Source: Candidatus Omnitrophota bacterium (GTDB lineage: Bacteria; Omnitrophota; Gorgyraeia; Zapsychrales; Zapsychraceae). From it: DNA of 7,139 nt. The stretch is from the NCBI GenBank assembly GCA_016217585.1, contig JACRHQ010000185.1:1-7139 (forward strand). The letters are read 5' to 3'. Position 1 is the stretch's first letter; the number at the start of each line of letters is the position of its first letter. Made by a program: the position numbers and the translations under genes. Shown here in pieces: positions 1-5,673 of this stretch. Below the pieces are notes generated by a model. The model ran no database searches. It had not been told where the DNA came from and saw only the letters and a list, made by a program, of their open reading frames with translations.

Positions 1-419
1 ACGACGTCACGCATCCTGTCCCGGACAATACCGGGTATATCACCGAAGGGCAGTTTTATTTACGCGGCGGGTGCATTGAACCGTTCGGCAGTTTGAGCCG
101 CTTAAAGCAACAGGTCAACGACAAGACGCGCTCCGACCACCGCGCGATCATGGACCGGATGATCCAGCTTTTCGCGGATTACCGCGGCACCCTGGAGAAG
201 CGTTCAATGGGTTTCCAGATGAGCGCGTGGGACGGAAAACTTTTGAAGTACGGCAAACGGTTTGAGGCGGAGCTGATGGACCTTTCCGTGAACATCCCGC
301 TGGAGCAGGCGCTGGATGCCGGCTGGAGGATCCTGGCGGATACGTTCGAGGCGCCGGAGACGGGGATCAAAGACGCGTTGATCAAGCAATACTGGCCGGT
401 GAAAGCGGAAGCGAAATAA
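1..419 (+). CDS. atpB: V-type ATP synthase subunit B, C-terminal part (5' end outside window)
   Basis: This is the non-catalytic nucleotide-binding subunit of the V1 head; it alternates with subunit A in the hexamer. The reading frame is open from base 3 with no start codon, giving 138 visible residues of a protein usually about 430-440 long, so the N-terminal two thirds lie upstream. The visible part begins with the '[15 protein letters not shown]' block typical of subunit B. It then has 'FGSLSRL', whose Arg (codon 99-101) aligns with the B-subunit arginine finger (Arg350 of E. hirae NtpB). The C-terminal helical region ends 'DALIKQYWP'. The short '[10 protein letters not shown]' form, rather than the archaeal 'YPPINVLPSLSRL', resembles the Chlamydia/spirochaete/Bacteroidetes branch. 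Subunit A would be expected immediately upstream. The stop is TAA at 417-419. The family call is certain; the branch assignment rests on remembered motifs. Confidence 0.96.
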   Translation, partial: DVTHPVPDNTGYITEGQFYLRGGCIEPFGSLSRLKQQVNDKTRSDHRAIMDRMIQLFADYRGTLEKRSMGFQMSAWDGKLLKYGKRFEAELMDLSVNIPLEQALDAGWRILADTFEAPETGIKDALIKQYWPVKAEAK

Positions 420-474
420 TAATCGTATTTCGTATTTCGACGAGATACGGGATACGAGCGACGAGATACGACCA
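420..474. repeat. Short-repeat spacer between atpB and atpD (unit CGAGATAC and its complement)
   Basis: The whole gap between the atpB stop and the atpD start is built from one short motif in both orientations. TCGTATT occurs twice in tandem (423-429, 430-436). CGAGATACG occurs at 441-449 and again at 462-470, with GGATACGAG between them (450-458). CGTATTTCG (431-439) pairs with CGAGATACG (441-449) apart from one G-T, so the block can fold as a small hairpin. No ordinary Shine-Dalgarno sequence is visible before the ATG at 475; the array ends four bases before it. The array probably sits inside the atp mRNA. Confidence 0.8.
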
Positions 475-1092
475 ATGGCTAAAGTCAAGCTCACCAAAGG
501 CGAACTCAAACGCCAGCGCGACAGCCTCAAGCAATACCGCCATTATCTGCCGACGCTGCTTCTGAAAAAACAGCAGCTGCAGATCAAGATCCTGGAGGCG
601 CGCAAGCTTATGGCCGAGCGGGGGTTCGTTTTAAACAAGAAAAACGAGGAGATTGAACGGTGGGCGGGATTATTAGCAGATCGTTCCGTCGACATCCGCG
701 CCTGGGTCAAGCCGCAGGATGTCTCGATCAATACCGTCAACATCGCCGGGGCCAATGTCCCCGTCTTTGACAACATCCATTTCCCCCAGGTCGAATATGA
801 CCTTTACTCGACGCCGTTCTGGGTCGACCGGGCCCTTGAGGAGCTCCGTTTGATGGTGACGCTCCTGGCGGAGATCACGGTGATCAAAAGAAGCATCGCA
901 GTCCTCGAGCAGGAGCTGCGCATAACGACCCAGCGGGTCAATCTTTTTGAGAAAGTCAAGATCCCCGAGTGCCAGGAGAGCATCCGCCGCATCGGTATTT
1001 ACCTCGGCGACCAGCAGGCCAACGCGGTGGGGGTGAGCAAAGTGGCGAAGAAGAAGATCGAAGTCCGCGACTTGGAACTGACGGTTGTTTAG
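475..1092 (+). CDS. atpD: V-type ATP synthase subunit D (central rotor shaft)
   Basis: Subunit D is the long antiparallel coiled coil that turns inside the A3B3 head and transmits rotation to the membrane ring. The protein has 205 residues, normal for the family. The N-terminal helix starts 'MAKVKLTKGELKRQRDSL' and continues through 'YLPTLLLKKQQLQ' (residues 24-36), the conserved signature. A central section (about 75-115) forms the globular tip. The C-terminal helix contains 'QRVNLFEKVKIPE' (153-165) and 'IRRIGIYLGDQQANAVG' (170-186), both characteristic of subunit D. The ATG at 475 gives the canonical N-terminus although no clear ribosome binding site precedes it; translation may be coupled to atpB across the 55 bp repeat spacer. 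It lies in the B-D-I-K order usual for bacterial V-type operons, where atpD denotes the shaft and not the F-type beta subunit. Confidence 0.96.
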   Translation: MAKVKLTKGELKRQRDSLKQYRHYLPTLLLKKQQLQIKILEARKLMAERGFVLNKKNEEIERWAGLLADRSVDIRAWVKPQDVSINTVNIAGANVPVFDNIHFPQVEYDLYSTPFWVDRALEELRLMVTLLAEITVIKRSIAVLEQELRITTQRVNLFEKVKIPECQESIRRIGIYLGDQQANAVGVSKVAKKKIEVRDLELTVV

Positions 1093-1101
1093 ATAATTTT
1101 A

Positions 1102-1156
1102 GGTGATCCGGATATCCTGATAACCGGATGTCCCAGTCACGGATAACCAGATACCC
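1102..1156. repeat. Degenerate octamer array between atpD and atpI (unit near GGATAACC)
   Basis: Seven consecutive units can be read without gaps: GGTGATCC (1102), GGATATCC (1110), TGATAACC (1118), GGATGTCC (1126), a 7-base CAGTCAC (1134), GGATAACC (1141) and AGATACCC (1149). The unit is semi-palindromic (GGATATCC is a perfect palindrome), so the block can pair with itself in several registers. About 30 bp of AT-richer sequence follow before atpI, including a weak TTTCT/AGAAA inverted pair (1167-1171/1178-1182) and no convincing Shine-Dalgarno sequence. The array lies inside the atp operon and would be part of its mRNA. Confidence 0.75.
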
Positions 1157-1186
1157 GGGCATTAATTTTCTAGCACGAGAAATATT

Positions 1187-2971
1187 ATGATCGTCCCCAT
1201 GAAGAAAATCCATGTCATTGTCCAGAAAAAGGACATTGTCCCCGCGCTGGAGAGCCTGCGTGAGCTGGGGATCGTGCACGTCGAGCACCAGGAAGAACTT
1301 TCCGGCTATCAGCTCGAGGAGCGCCGGGAAGAGGTCGAGGTTTTGAAGCAGGCCCTGGATATTCTCCAGCGCGTTGAAGGCGACTCCAGCGTGCCGCAGC
1401 AAGAGGTCCGGGACTGGACGGACACCGTCAACGAAATCCTGGAATTGTGGGCTGAAAGCGAGCACTGCAAAGAAAGCGTGGCCCGGCGCAGTATCCAGAT
1501 CCGCCAGTGGCAGCCCTGGGGGGATTTTGACCCTGAAGATATCCTGGAATTGGCGCGGCGCGGGGTCTATGTGCAGTTGTGCGAAGTGCCGGTGAAGGGA
1601 AAAATCAATGTCCCGCCGGGTGTTGTCCTGGAAGAGATTTCTGTCGCCTCCGGCGTCCGCCGATGCGTGGCCCTCGCGCCTGCAAAAATCGATCTTCCCT
1701 TCCAGATGGTTACGCCGCCGCCCTTGAGCCTCAGCCGGATGGAAAATATGCAGCTTGAGGAAAAGACCAAAGCCCGGCAGGCGCAGATGAAAATTGCCCG
1801 GCTCCGGTGTTATGAGCGCTCATTCCAGGAGATCCTTGTCGAGCGCGAGAATGTCTTGCAGTTTGAAGAGGTGCAAAAGGGGATGCGCGAAGAGCAGGAA
1901 ATGGCTTTGCTCAAAGGTTATTGCCCCATCGATGCCTGCGCGGCCCTTGCCGCAACGGCCCGGCACCAGCAGTGGGGGGTCCTGATGGAAGACCCGTCTG
2001 CGGAGGACAGGGTCCCGACGCTTCTTAAAAATCCCAAAGGGATAAGGCTTATCAAGCCGGTTTTTGATTTTATGAGCATCATCCCCGGATACCGTGAGGC
2101 CGACGTCAGCTTCTGTTTTCTGTTTTTCTTTTCTATTTTTTTCGGGATGTTGATCGGCGACGCGGGGTACGGCCTGGTTTTTTTGTCGTCGGCTTTTTTA
2201 TTGCATCGGAAGATGAGGGGCAAAACTTCCGACCCAACCGCTTTTTACCTGGTTTACGTTTTAAGCGGCTGCGCGATTGTCTGGGGGTTCCTGACGGGGA
2301 CATTCTTCGGCGTTTCACTTTTCGGGAAGTTTGTCAGGCCCATGGTCCCGTGGCTGGGCAATGAGGACAACGTCAAACTGTTGTGTTTTATTATCGGGGC
2401 CGTCCATTTGACCATCGCCCATGTCTGGAGGGGCTTGAGGAAGCTGCCTTCGCTGTTGGTCCTCTCCGACGCAGGGTGGATCGCGATCGTCTGGGGCGCG
2501 TTCTTTTATGCCCAGCAGTTTATCCTCGACAAGCCGATCCCTCCCTTCGTCAACCCCATGGGATACGTCGCCTTCGTGACCATTGTCTTGTTCAGCCAGT
2601 CTTTCCAGGACATCCTCAAGGACGTGACGGGGTTCGCCATCGGCATCATGCTGACGGTTTTGTCTGTTGTGAGCACATTGATCGACGTCATTTCCTATAT
2701 CCGGCTTTTTGCCGTCGGGACAGCCGGGGTAACGCTTGCGGAGGCGTTCAACCATATGGCCCTGGGCACGGGGTTCCATAATCTTTTGTTGGGGATAGGG
2801 GCTATCGGCATATTATTGATCGGGCATTCCTTAAATATCATTTTGGGCGTACTGGCAATTATGGTCCATGGTCTGCGTCTGAACATCCTGGAATTTTCCG
2901 GTCATTTAAGTCTGGAATGGAGCGGGATCGAATACAGCCCTTTTCAACGGGCCGTTAAGGAGAAAGCTTAA
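1187..2971 (+). CDS. atpI: V-type ATP synthase subunit I (membrane stator, subunit a homologue)
   Basis: Subunit I is the homologue of eukaryotic subunit a. It provides the ion half-channels next to the proteolipid ring and, through its cytosolic arm, anchors the peripheral stalks. The protein has 594 residues, at the short end for the family. Residues 1 to about 305 are the hydrophilic arm, beginning 'MKKIHVIVQKKD', with coiled-coil stretches around 45-65 and 185-235. The membrane part starts after 'PVFDFMSIIPGY' (from 291) with the hallmark 'GDAGYG' (324-329), and about seven to eight hydrophobic segments follow. Arg506 in 'ISYIRLFAVG' and Arg564 in 'HGLRLNILEF' match the two conserved arginines of the last helices (Arg735 and Arg799 of yeast Vph1), the first being essential for ion transport. 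ATG 1187 gives 'MIVPMKK'; ATG 1199 is an alternative start. Neither has a strong ribosome binding site. Confidence 0.95.
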   Translation: MIVPMKKIHVIVQKKDIVPALESLRELGIVHVEHQEELSGYQLEERREEVEVLKQALDILQRVEGDSSVPQQEVRDWTDTVNEILELWAESEHCKESVARRSIQIRQWQPWGDFDPEDILELARRGVYVQLCEVPVKGKINVPPGVVLEEISVASGVRRCVALAPAKIDLPFQMVTPPPLSLSRMENMQLEEKTKARQAQMKIARLRCYERSFQEILVERENVLQFEEVQKGMREEQEMALLKGYCPIDACAALAATARHQQWGVLMEDPSAEDRVPTLLKNPKGIRLIKPVFDFMSIIPGYREADVSFCFLFFFSIFFGMLIGDAGYGLVFLSSAFLLHRKMRGKTSDPTAFYLVYVLSGCAIVWGFLTGTFFGVSLFGKFVRPMVPWLGNEDNVKLLCFIIGAVHLTIAHVWRGLRKLPSLLVLSDAGWIAIVWGAFFYAQQFILDKPIPPFVNPMGYVAFVTIVLFSQSFQDILKDVTGFAIGIMLTVLSVVSTLIDVISYIRLFAVGTAGVTLAEAFNHMALGTGFHNLLLGIGAIGILLIGHSLNIILGVLAIMVHGLRLNILEFSGHLSLEWSGIEYSPFQRAVKEKA

Positions 2972-2991
2972 TCTGGGAAGAGGTCATTTTT

Positions 2992-2999
2992 AAAGGAGG
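2992..2999 (+). promoter_or_regulatory. Strong ribosome binding site of atpK
   Basis: AAAGGAGG lies eight bases before the ATG at 3008 and is followed by a second purine run, AGAGGAAA. It is the only consensus-quality Shine-Dalgarno sequence among the atp genes in the window. This fits the need for many copies of the proteolipid subunit per complex (a ring of about ten) compared with one copy each of D and I. Confidence 0.85.
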
Positions 3000-3007
3000 A
3001 GAGGAAA

Positions 3008-3469
3008 ATGGAAACAACGGGACTCATCGTTCAGTTTAAAGATTTGGGTGTCGCCGCCGTGCTGGCGTTTGCCGCCGCCGGCTCTTGCCTGGGAGTGAGG
3101 GCCGCCGGGTTGGCCGCCGTCGGAGCCTGGGAAAAAGGTTTTATCCGCAACAAGCCGGCGCCTTTTATCCCTTTGCTGGCGTTTATCGGCGCGCCTTTGT
3201 CGCAGACCTTTTACGGGTTGATCCTGATGAACAAGATCGCGGAGGTCATCAGCAAGGGAAGTTATTTCTGGTTCGTGGGCGCCCTGGCCGGCACCGTGAT
3301 CGGGTTGAGCGCGTATGTCCAGGGGCTGATCGGGGCGGCGGCGGCGGATGCCATGGGCGAATCCGAAAAAGGGTTCACCAATTATATCGCGGCGCTGGGT
3401 ATTATCGAATCGGTCGCGATCTTCGTCATGGTCTTTACGCTGGGCTTGATCGGGAAGATGACGGGTTGA
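3008..3469 (+). CDS. atpK: V-type ATP synthase subunit K (proteolipid rotor ring), Na+-type site
   Basis: This is the 16-kDa type proteolipid whose copies form the membrane rotor. The 153 residues form four hydrophobic helices (about 13-40, 52-80, 86-113 and 126-150), arranged as two related hairpins from an internal duplication. Only the second hairpin keeps the ion-carrying acid, Glu134 in 'GIIESVAI'; the equivalent place in the first hairpin is Gln66 in 'PLSQTFYG'. Ser65, Gln66, Tyr69, Gln105 ('YVQG') and Glu134 align with Thr64, Gln65, Tyr68, Gln110 and Glu139 of E. hirae NtpK, which coordinate Na+ or hold its ligand. A Na+-translocating enzyme is therefore likely; this is an inference from ligand residues. 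It is the last protein gene of the operon, with a tRNA gene starting 7 bp after its stop. Confidence 0.95.
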   Translation: METTGLIVQFKDLGVAAVLAFAAAGSCLGVRAAGLAAVGAWEKGFIRNKPAPFIPLLAFIGAPLSQTFYGLILMNKIAEVISKGSYFWFVGALAGTVIGLSAYVQGLIGAAAADAMGESEKGFTNYIAALGIIESVAIFVMVFTLGLIGKMTG

Positions 3470-3476
3470 CAGCTTC

Positions 3477-3550
3477 GGGCGGTTAGCTCAGCTGGTTAGA
3501 GCATCTGATTTACATTCAGAAGGCCGAGGGTTCGATCCCTTCACCGCCCA
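3477..3550 (+). tRNA. tRNA-Val (anticodon TAC)
   Basis: A full cloverleaf can be drawn over 74 nt. The acceptor stem GGGCGGT (3477-3483) pairs with ACCGCCC, with discriminator A at 3550. The D arm is GCTC/GAGC. The anticodon stem TCTGA/TCAGA encloses the loop TTTACAT with anticodon TAC (Val, GUA-reading). The variable loop has five bases and the T arm is GAGGG-TTCGATC-CCTTC with one G-U. No 3' CCA is encoded, so a CCA-adding enzyme is needed. The gene starts 7 bp after the atpK stop with no terminator between them, so it is probably cut out of the ATPase transcript. Confidence 0.95.
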
Positions 3551-3574
3551 GTCTTGCTTGAAGGAACAAATTTC

Positions 3575-3603
3575 TTTACAAATATTCTTTTCGATATTAA
3601 AGT
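3575..3603 (+). promoter_or_regulatory. Possible promoter before tRNA-Asp
   Basis: In the AT-rich 68 bp between the two tRNA genes there is TTTACA (3575-3580), 17 bp, then TAAAGT (3598-3603). The -35 box matches sigma70 at five of six positions and the -10 at four of six. A start around 3610 would lie just ahead of the tRNA-Asp gene. The -10 match is weak in an AT-rich stretch, and the tRNA may instead be transcribed from upstream with tRNA-Val. Confidence 0.3.
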
Positions 3604-3618
3604 ATATTTCAAATTTTT

Positions 3619-3693
3619 GGGGCCGTAGTGTAGCCTGGTTAACATGTCAGCTTGTCACGCTGAAGATCGCGGGTTCAACTCCCGTCGGCCCCG
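3619..3693 (+). tRNA. tRNA-Asp (anticodon GTC)
   Basis: A cloverleaf of 75 nt is visible. The acceptor stem GGGGCCG (3619-3625) pairs with CGGCCCC (3686-3692), and the discriminator base is G (3693), as expected for aspartate. The anticodon stem TCAGC/GCTGA encloses the loop TTGTCAC with anticodon GTC. The T arm is GCGGG-TTCAACT-CCCGT. No CCA is encoded. It is followed almost immediately by the nested inverted repeats that end the + strand transcription unit. Confidence 0.95.
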
Positions 3694-3694
3694 T

Positions 3695-3765
3695 CAGTCT
3701 TCCATATGCAAAAAAGCTTCTACCCGAAAGGGCGAAGCTTTTTTGTCTTTATGCAGAGAAGACTG
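3695..3765. repeat. Outer inverted repeat enclosing the terminator hairpin
   Basis: CAGTCTTC (3695-3702) is the exact reverse complement of GAAGACTG (3758-3765). The two arms flank the A6/T6 terminator hairpin, so the whole 71 bp block can form a nested two-tier stem starting two bases after tRNA-Asp. A third copy of CAGTCTT follows tRNA-Val directly at 3549-3555. The arms may help stabilise the terminator or act in 3' end processing of the tRNA; this is inference. Confidence 0.6.
3709..3745. terminator. Bidirectional intrinsic terminator
   Basis: The 12-base arm CAAAAAAGCTTC (3709-3720) pairs perfectly with GAAGCTTTTTTG (3734-3745). The inner part is closed by a further CCC/GGG around a GAAA (GNRA) tetraloop. 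Because A6 and T6 are symmetric, the transcript of either strand ends its stem in a U run. It lies between the tRNA genes reading right and the glycosyltransferase gene reading left, so it can stop both. Confidence 0.85.
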
Positions 3766-3773
3766 GCGGGCGT

Positions 3774-3799
3774 CCTTTAAGGTCTCCTGACCTTAAAGG
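3774..3799. repeat. Perfect 11-bp hairpin overlapping the glycosyltransferase stop codon
   Basis: CCTTTAAGGTC (3774-3784), loop TCCT, then GACCTTAAAGG (3789-3799). The stem contains the stop codon (3793-3795) of the minus-strand gene, and GC-rich flanks (GGCGG at 3766-3770, CCGCC at 3803-3807) can extend it imperfectly. On the minus strand no U run follows directly, so it is not a complete terminator by itself. It precedes the A6/T6 terminator on that transcript and may protect the 3' end or cause pausing. Confidence 0.7.
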
Positions 3800-5418
3800 G
3801 CCCCGCCATTTTGCTTTCTCTTTAACACCCGCACCCCGTGGTTCCACGCCCAGCCGGGTTCGTTGACCCAATCTCCGAACTGCGCGACTGTCGTGAAATT
3901 CTTGTCGATGTATGCCCCGATCAGAGGACAATAGGTCTTCCCCAAAATACCCAGGATGTATTCTTCGGTCGCGTGCTGGCGGCTGGAGAGAACGATCCAG
4001 TTGACCTTGTTTTTTTCAAGTTCAGCGAGGACCTCCTTTTCCTGTTCCGGCGGGACCTTGATGTGGTCGAAGAAAATGAGCTGGCGCGTGGGGCTGACCT
4101 TGTCGGCCAGGAAATAATACAGCGGGTCGTAAGGCAAGGCGAAAAACAATTCGTCCTTGCGAAGGTTCGTCTCAAGGAAAGAAACGGTCTGCGTGACCGT
4201 TTGTATCCAGGGGGCGGGGTTGCCCAGGAAGACTTTGCCGCGTCCTGCGTCCAGATATTGAGAAGGCGTCTTGACCATTTTTAGCGCGAACTGCGCGTTC
4301 AGGGTAGTCAGGCCCAAAACAACCAGCAGTATGCCGCAGAGAAAACCGCGGATGCCCTTGTTCAGGTCCCGCGTGCCGATGCTTAAGAAAAGGAACATCA
4401 GAAGATACGCGAAAGGCTTGGCCCAAAGCGAGCGGTAGAAAATCCCGCTGAGCAGGAATTCGTGGACGTTGACGATGTAAAAAAGCGCCAGCAGTCCGAC
4501 GGCGGTCAACAGGCGCGTTTTTTCTTGCGGGCCGATTTGGGAGGACGCCAGCCGGCGCGCGGACCGGACCATCACACCGACCATCAAAAGAGCAAACAGG
4601 AAGCTTTGCCAGCCGGCCAGGATATTGGCCAGGATGGATTTTGTCAACAGCCCTGCGCCGGTTGCGACGGGAATGTTGTACGGCTGGTCGCCGCCCAAAT
4701 AGGGCAGGCATTGGCGGACCGCGTAGGCGGGCAGCCCGCGCAACAACCACCAGTAAATAACGCCGATAACGGCGGGCAGGACAAGCGCGGTCAGATAGAA
4801 GTTTTTTTCCCCGCGGGCGCGGGTCGCTGGATTTTTGCAGATGTGGTCGATCCCGGCGACGGCGGCCAGCAGGCAGAAGAGCCCGGTCCCGCCGAAATTC
4901 AGTTTCACCAGACTTAAAAGAAACACCACGCCAAGACCCAGGTAAGGCAGAAAGGCGCGCGGGCGCGCGAGGTATTGAAAGATCACAAAGGTCAAGGCCA
5001 GCAGCAGCGTCGTGCCGCCGATGTGATTGTAGGTGATGAAAATATCCGGCGGGAAAACGAGGAACCACAACGCGCCGGTAAAGGCGAGCGCGCCGGAAAC
5101 GGAAAGTGTCGTCAGCGTCCCGTAGATAAACAAAGCGCTCACCAGGTTCAATAGCGCCTTGCCCGTTAACAGCGCCGGGACGTGGACACCCAGGGATTTG
5201 AAGAAGAAGGCGTAGTACCAAGGCATCAGCGGCCCGTACACCCACCAGTAATCGCGGTAAGGCAGGTGCCCTTTGAGGGTTACCTGCGCGGCGTATAAAT
5301 CGCGGCCGTGGTCGCCGGTCGCCATGATCGATTGATAATCCAGAAAGGGGTAAAGAATGAATATCCCGGCGAAAAGGGTGAGAAAAAAGAACATCTGGTT
5401 TTTCGATTCAGGCGTCAC
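3793..5418 (-). CDS. Polytopic membrane glycosyltransferase, GT-C / GT39 (PMT/ArnT-like)
   Basis: This 541-residue membrane protein probably moves a sugar from a polyprenyl-phosphate donor to an acceptor on the outer face of the inner membrane. After a first helix (about 10-27) comes a periplasmic loop 'ATGDHGRDLYAAQ...GHLPYRDYWWVYGP' (33-63). Acidic residues in this first loop (Asp36, Asp40, Asp56) are the usual place of the GT-C catalytic or metal-binding acids. Roughly ten further hydrophobic segments run to about residue 378. The C-terminal 160 residues are hydrophilic, as in many GT39 members, with 'ELFFALPYDPLYYFLADK' (423-440) and 'NWIVLSS' (473-479). The acceptor and sugar cannot be read from sequence. 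The GTG start at 5416-5418 places the first helix near the N-terminus; Met9 (5392-5394) is an alternative. No Shine-Dalgarno sequence precedes either. The gene stands alone on its strand and is convergent with the tRNA genes. Confidence 0.8.
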   Translation of the reverse strand: MTPESKNQMFFFLTLFAGIFILYPFLDYQSIMATGDHGRDLYAAQVTLKGHLPYRDYWWVYGPLMPWYYAFFFKSLGVHVPALLTGKALLNLVSALFIYGTLTTLSVSGALAFTGALWFLVFPPDIFITYNHIGGTTLLLALTFVIFQYLARPRAFLPYLGLGVVFLLSLVKLNFGGTGLFCLLAAVAGIDHICKNPATRARGEKNFYLTALVLPAVIGVIYWWLLRGLPAYAVRQCLPYLGGDQPYNIPVATGAGLLTKSILANILAGWQSFLFALLMVGVMVRSARRLASSQIGPQEKTRLLTAVGLLALFYIVNVHEFLLSGIFYRSLWAKPFAYLLMFLFLSIGTRDLNKGIRGFLCGILLVVLGLTTLNAQFALKMVKTPSQYLDAGRGKVFLGNPAPWIQTVTQTVSFLETNLRKDELFFALPYDPLYYFLADKVSPTRQLIFFDHIKVPPEQEKEVLAELEKNKVNWIVLSSRQHATEEYILGILGKTYCPLIGAYIDKNFTTVAQFGDWVNEPGWAWNHGVRVLKRKQNGGAL

Positions 5419-5425
5419 TATAAAA

Positions 5426-5431
5426 ATTATA
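5426..5431 (-). promoter_or_regulatory. Perfect -10 box (TATAAT) directly before the glycosyltransferase start
   Basis: On the minus strand TATAAT ends seven bases before the GTG start codon at 5418. No recognisable -35 element lies 16-18 bp upstream (GTAGGA or similar), and there is no extended -10. If used, transcription would begin at or within a base or two of the start codon and the mRNA would be leaderless or nearly so. This fits the absence of a ribosome binding site. Confidence 0.4.
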
Positions 5432-5501
5432 GAGGATTTTGGGCGAAGTCCTACCCTTTTTTTATCTGTTTTGGCGCTTTGGAGGGAGCAATCCAGAGTG
5501 C

Positions 5502-5530
5502 TTCACAAACTGGAGATTGTTTGATAAGAT
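5502..5530 (+). promoter_or_regulatory. Candidate sigma70-type promoter for the rightward three-gene cluster
   Basis: TTCACA (5502-5507; five of six matches to the -35 consensus) is followed by exactly 17 bp and TAAGAT (5525-5530; four of six). A start near 5537 would give a leader of about 135 nt before the ATG at 5674, and that leader would contain the long inverted repeat at 5545-5646. It is the best-placed candidate for driving the tRNA-binding protein, YkgJ and DUF2156 genes. Confidence 0.4.
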
Positions 5531-5544
5531 TAGTGTCTCGTTTA

Positions 5545-5646
5545 GGGGTTACGGTAACGATGCCCGTATCGGTAACGGTTATGTTGTTCGTCTTTTTTGC
5601 CGCAACCCTAACCCAATGACGAAACGGGCCTCGTAACCATTACCGT
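5545..5646. repeat. Long imperfect inverted repeat made of GGTAACG-like units
   Basis: The arm 5553-5578 matches the reverse complement of 5613-5638 at roughly three quarters of its positions, including the cores ACGA and GCCCGT. Similarity continues outwards (GGTTAC against GGTAAT) and inwards (GGTTATGTTG against GGTTAGGGTTG). Within each arm the heptamer GGTAACG, or a variant or complement of it, recurs at 5548, 5553, 5571, 5632 and 5640. The loop between the arms includes a T6 run (5592-5597). A transcript would fold into a long bulged hairpin about 30 nt ahead of the start codon. Confidence 0.65.
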
Positions 5647-5673
5647 TTGACAATTTTTAACAAGGGAGAACAA

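Noticed and set aside
1167..1182. Small hairpin TTTCT/AGAAA before atpI as a regulatory element
   Set aside because: Five A/T-rich base pairs with a six-base loop are easily expected by chance.
2315..2781. Open frames on both strands within atpI (2315-2779 minus, 2383-2781 plus)
   Set aside because: They are shadows of the conserved membrane domain of subunit I; compositions are His/Arg/Asp/Gly-rich and not protein-like.
3477..3807. tRNA-associated integration site for a mobile element
   Set aside because: There is no integrase, no duplicated tRNA 3' end and no cargo region; the sequence after tRNA-Asp is a terminator followed by an ordinary gene.
3558..3866. Plus-strand open frame of 102 codons across tRNA-Asp and the terminator
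   Set aside because: It runs through a tRNA gene, a terminator and the end of the opposite gene; the product has no family pattern.
4172..5245. Long minus-strand open frame of 357 codons inside the glycosyltransferase gene
   Set aside because: It is in another frame of the same strand, rich in Arg/Pro/Gly as expected of a GC-rich shadow, and the overlapping 541-residue membrane protein has clear family features.
5308..5619. Plus-strand open frames in the divergent control region
   Set aside because: They overlap the antisense of the glycosyltransferase start and the repeat region, lack a ribosome binding site, and encode nothing recognisable.
5647..5673. TTG start adding nine residues to the tRNA-binding protein
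   Set aside because: The ATG at 5674 has a good Shine-Dalgarno sequence at proper spacing and gives the family's usual N-terminus; the extra residues match nothing and overlap the repeat end.
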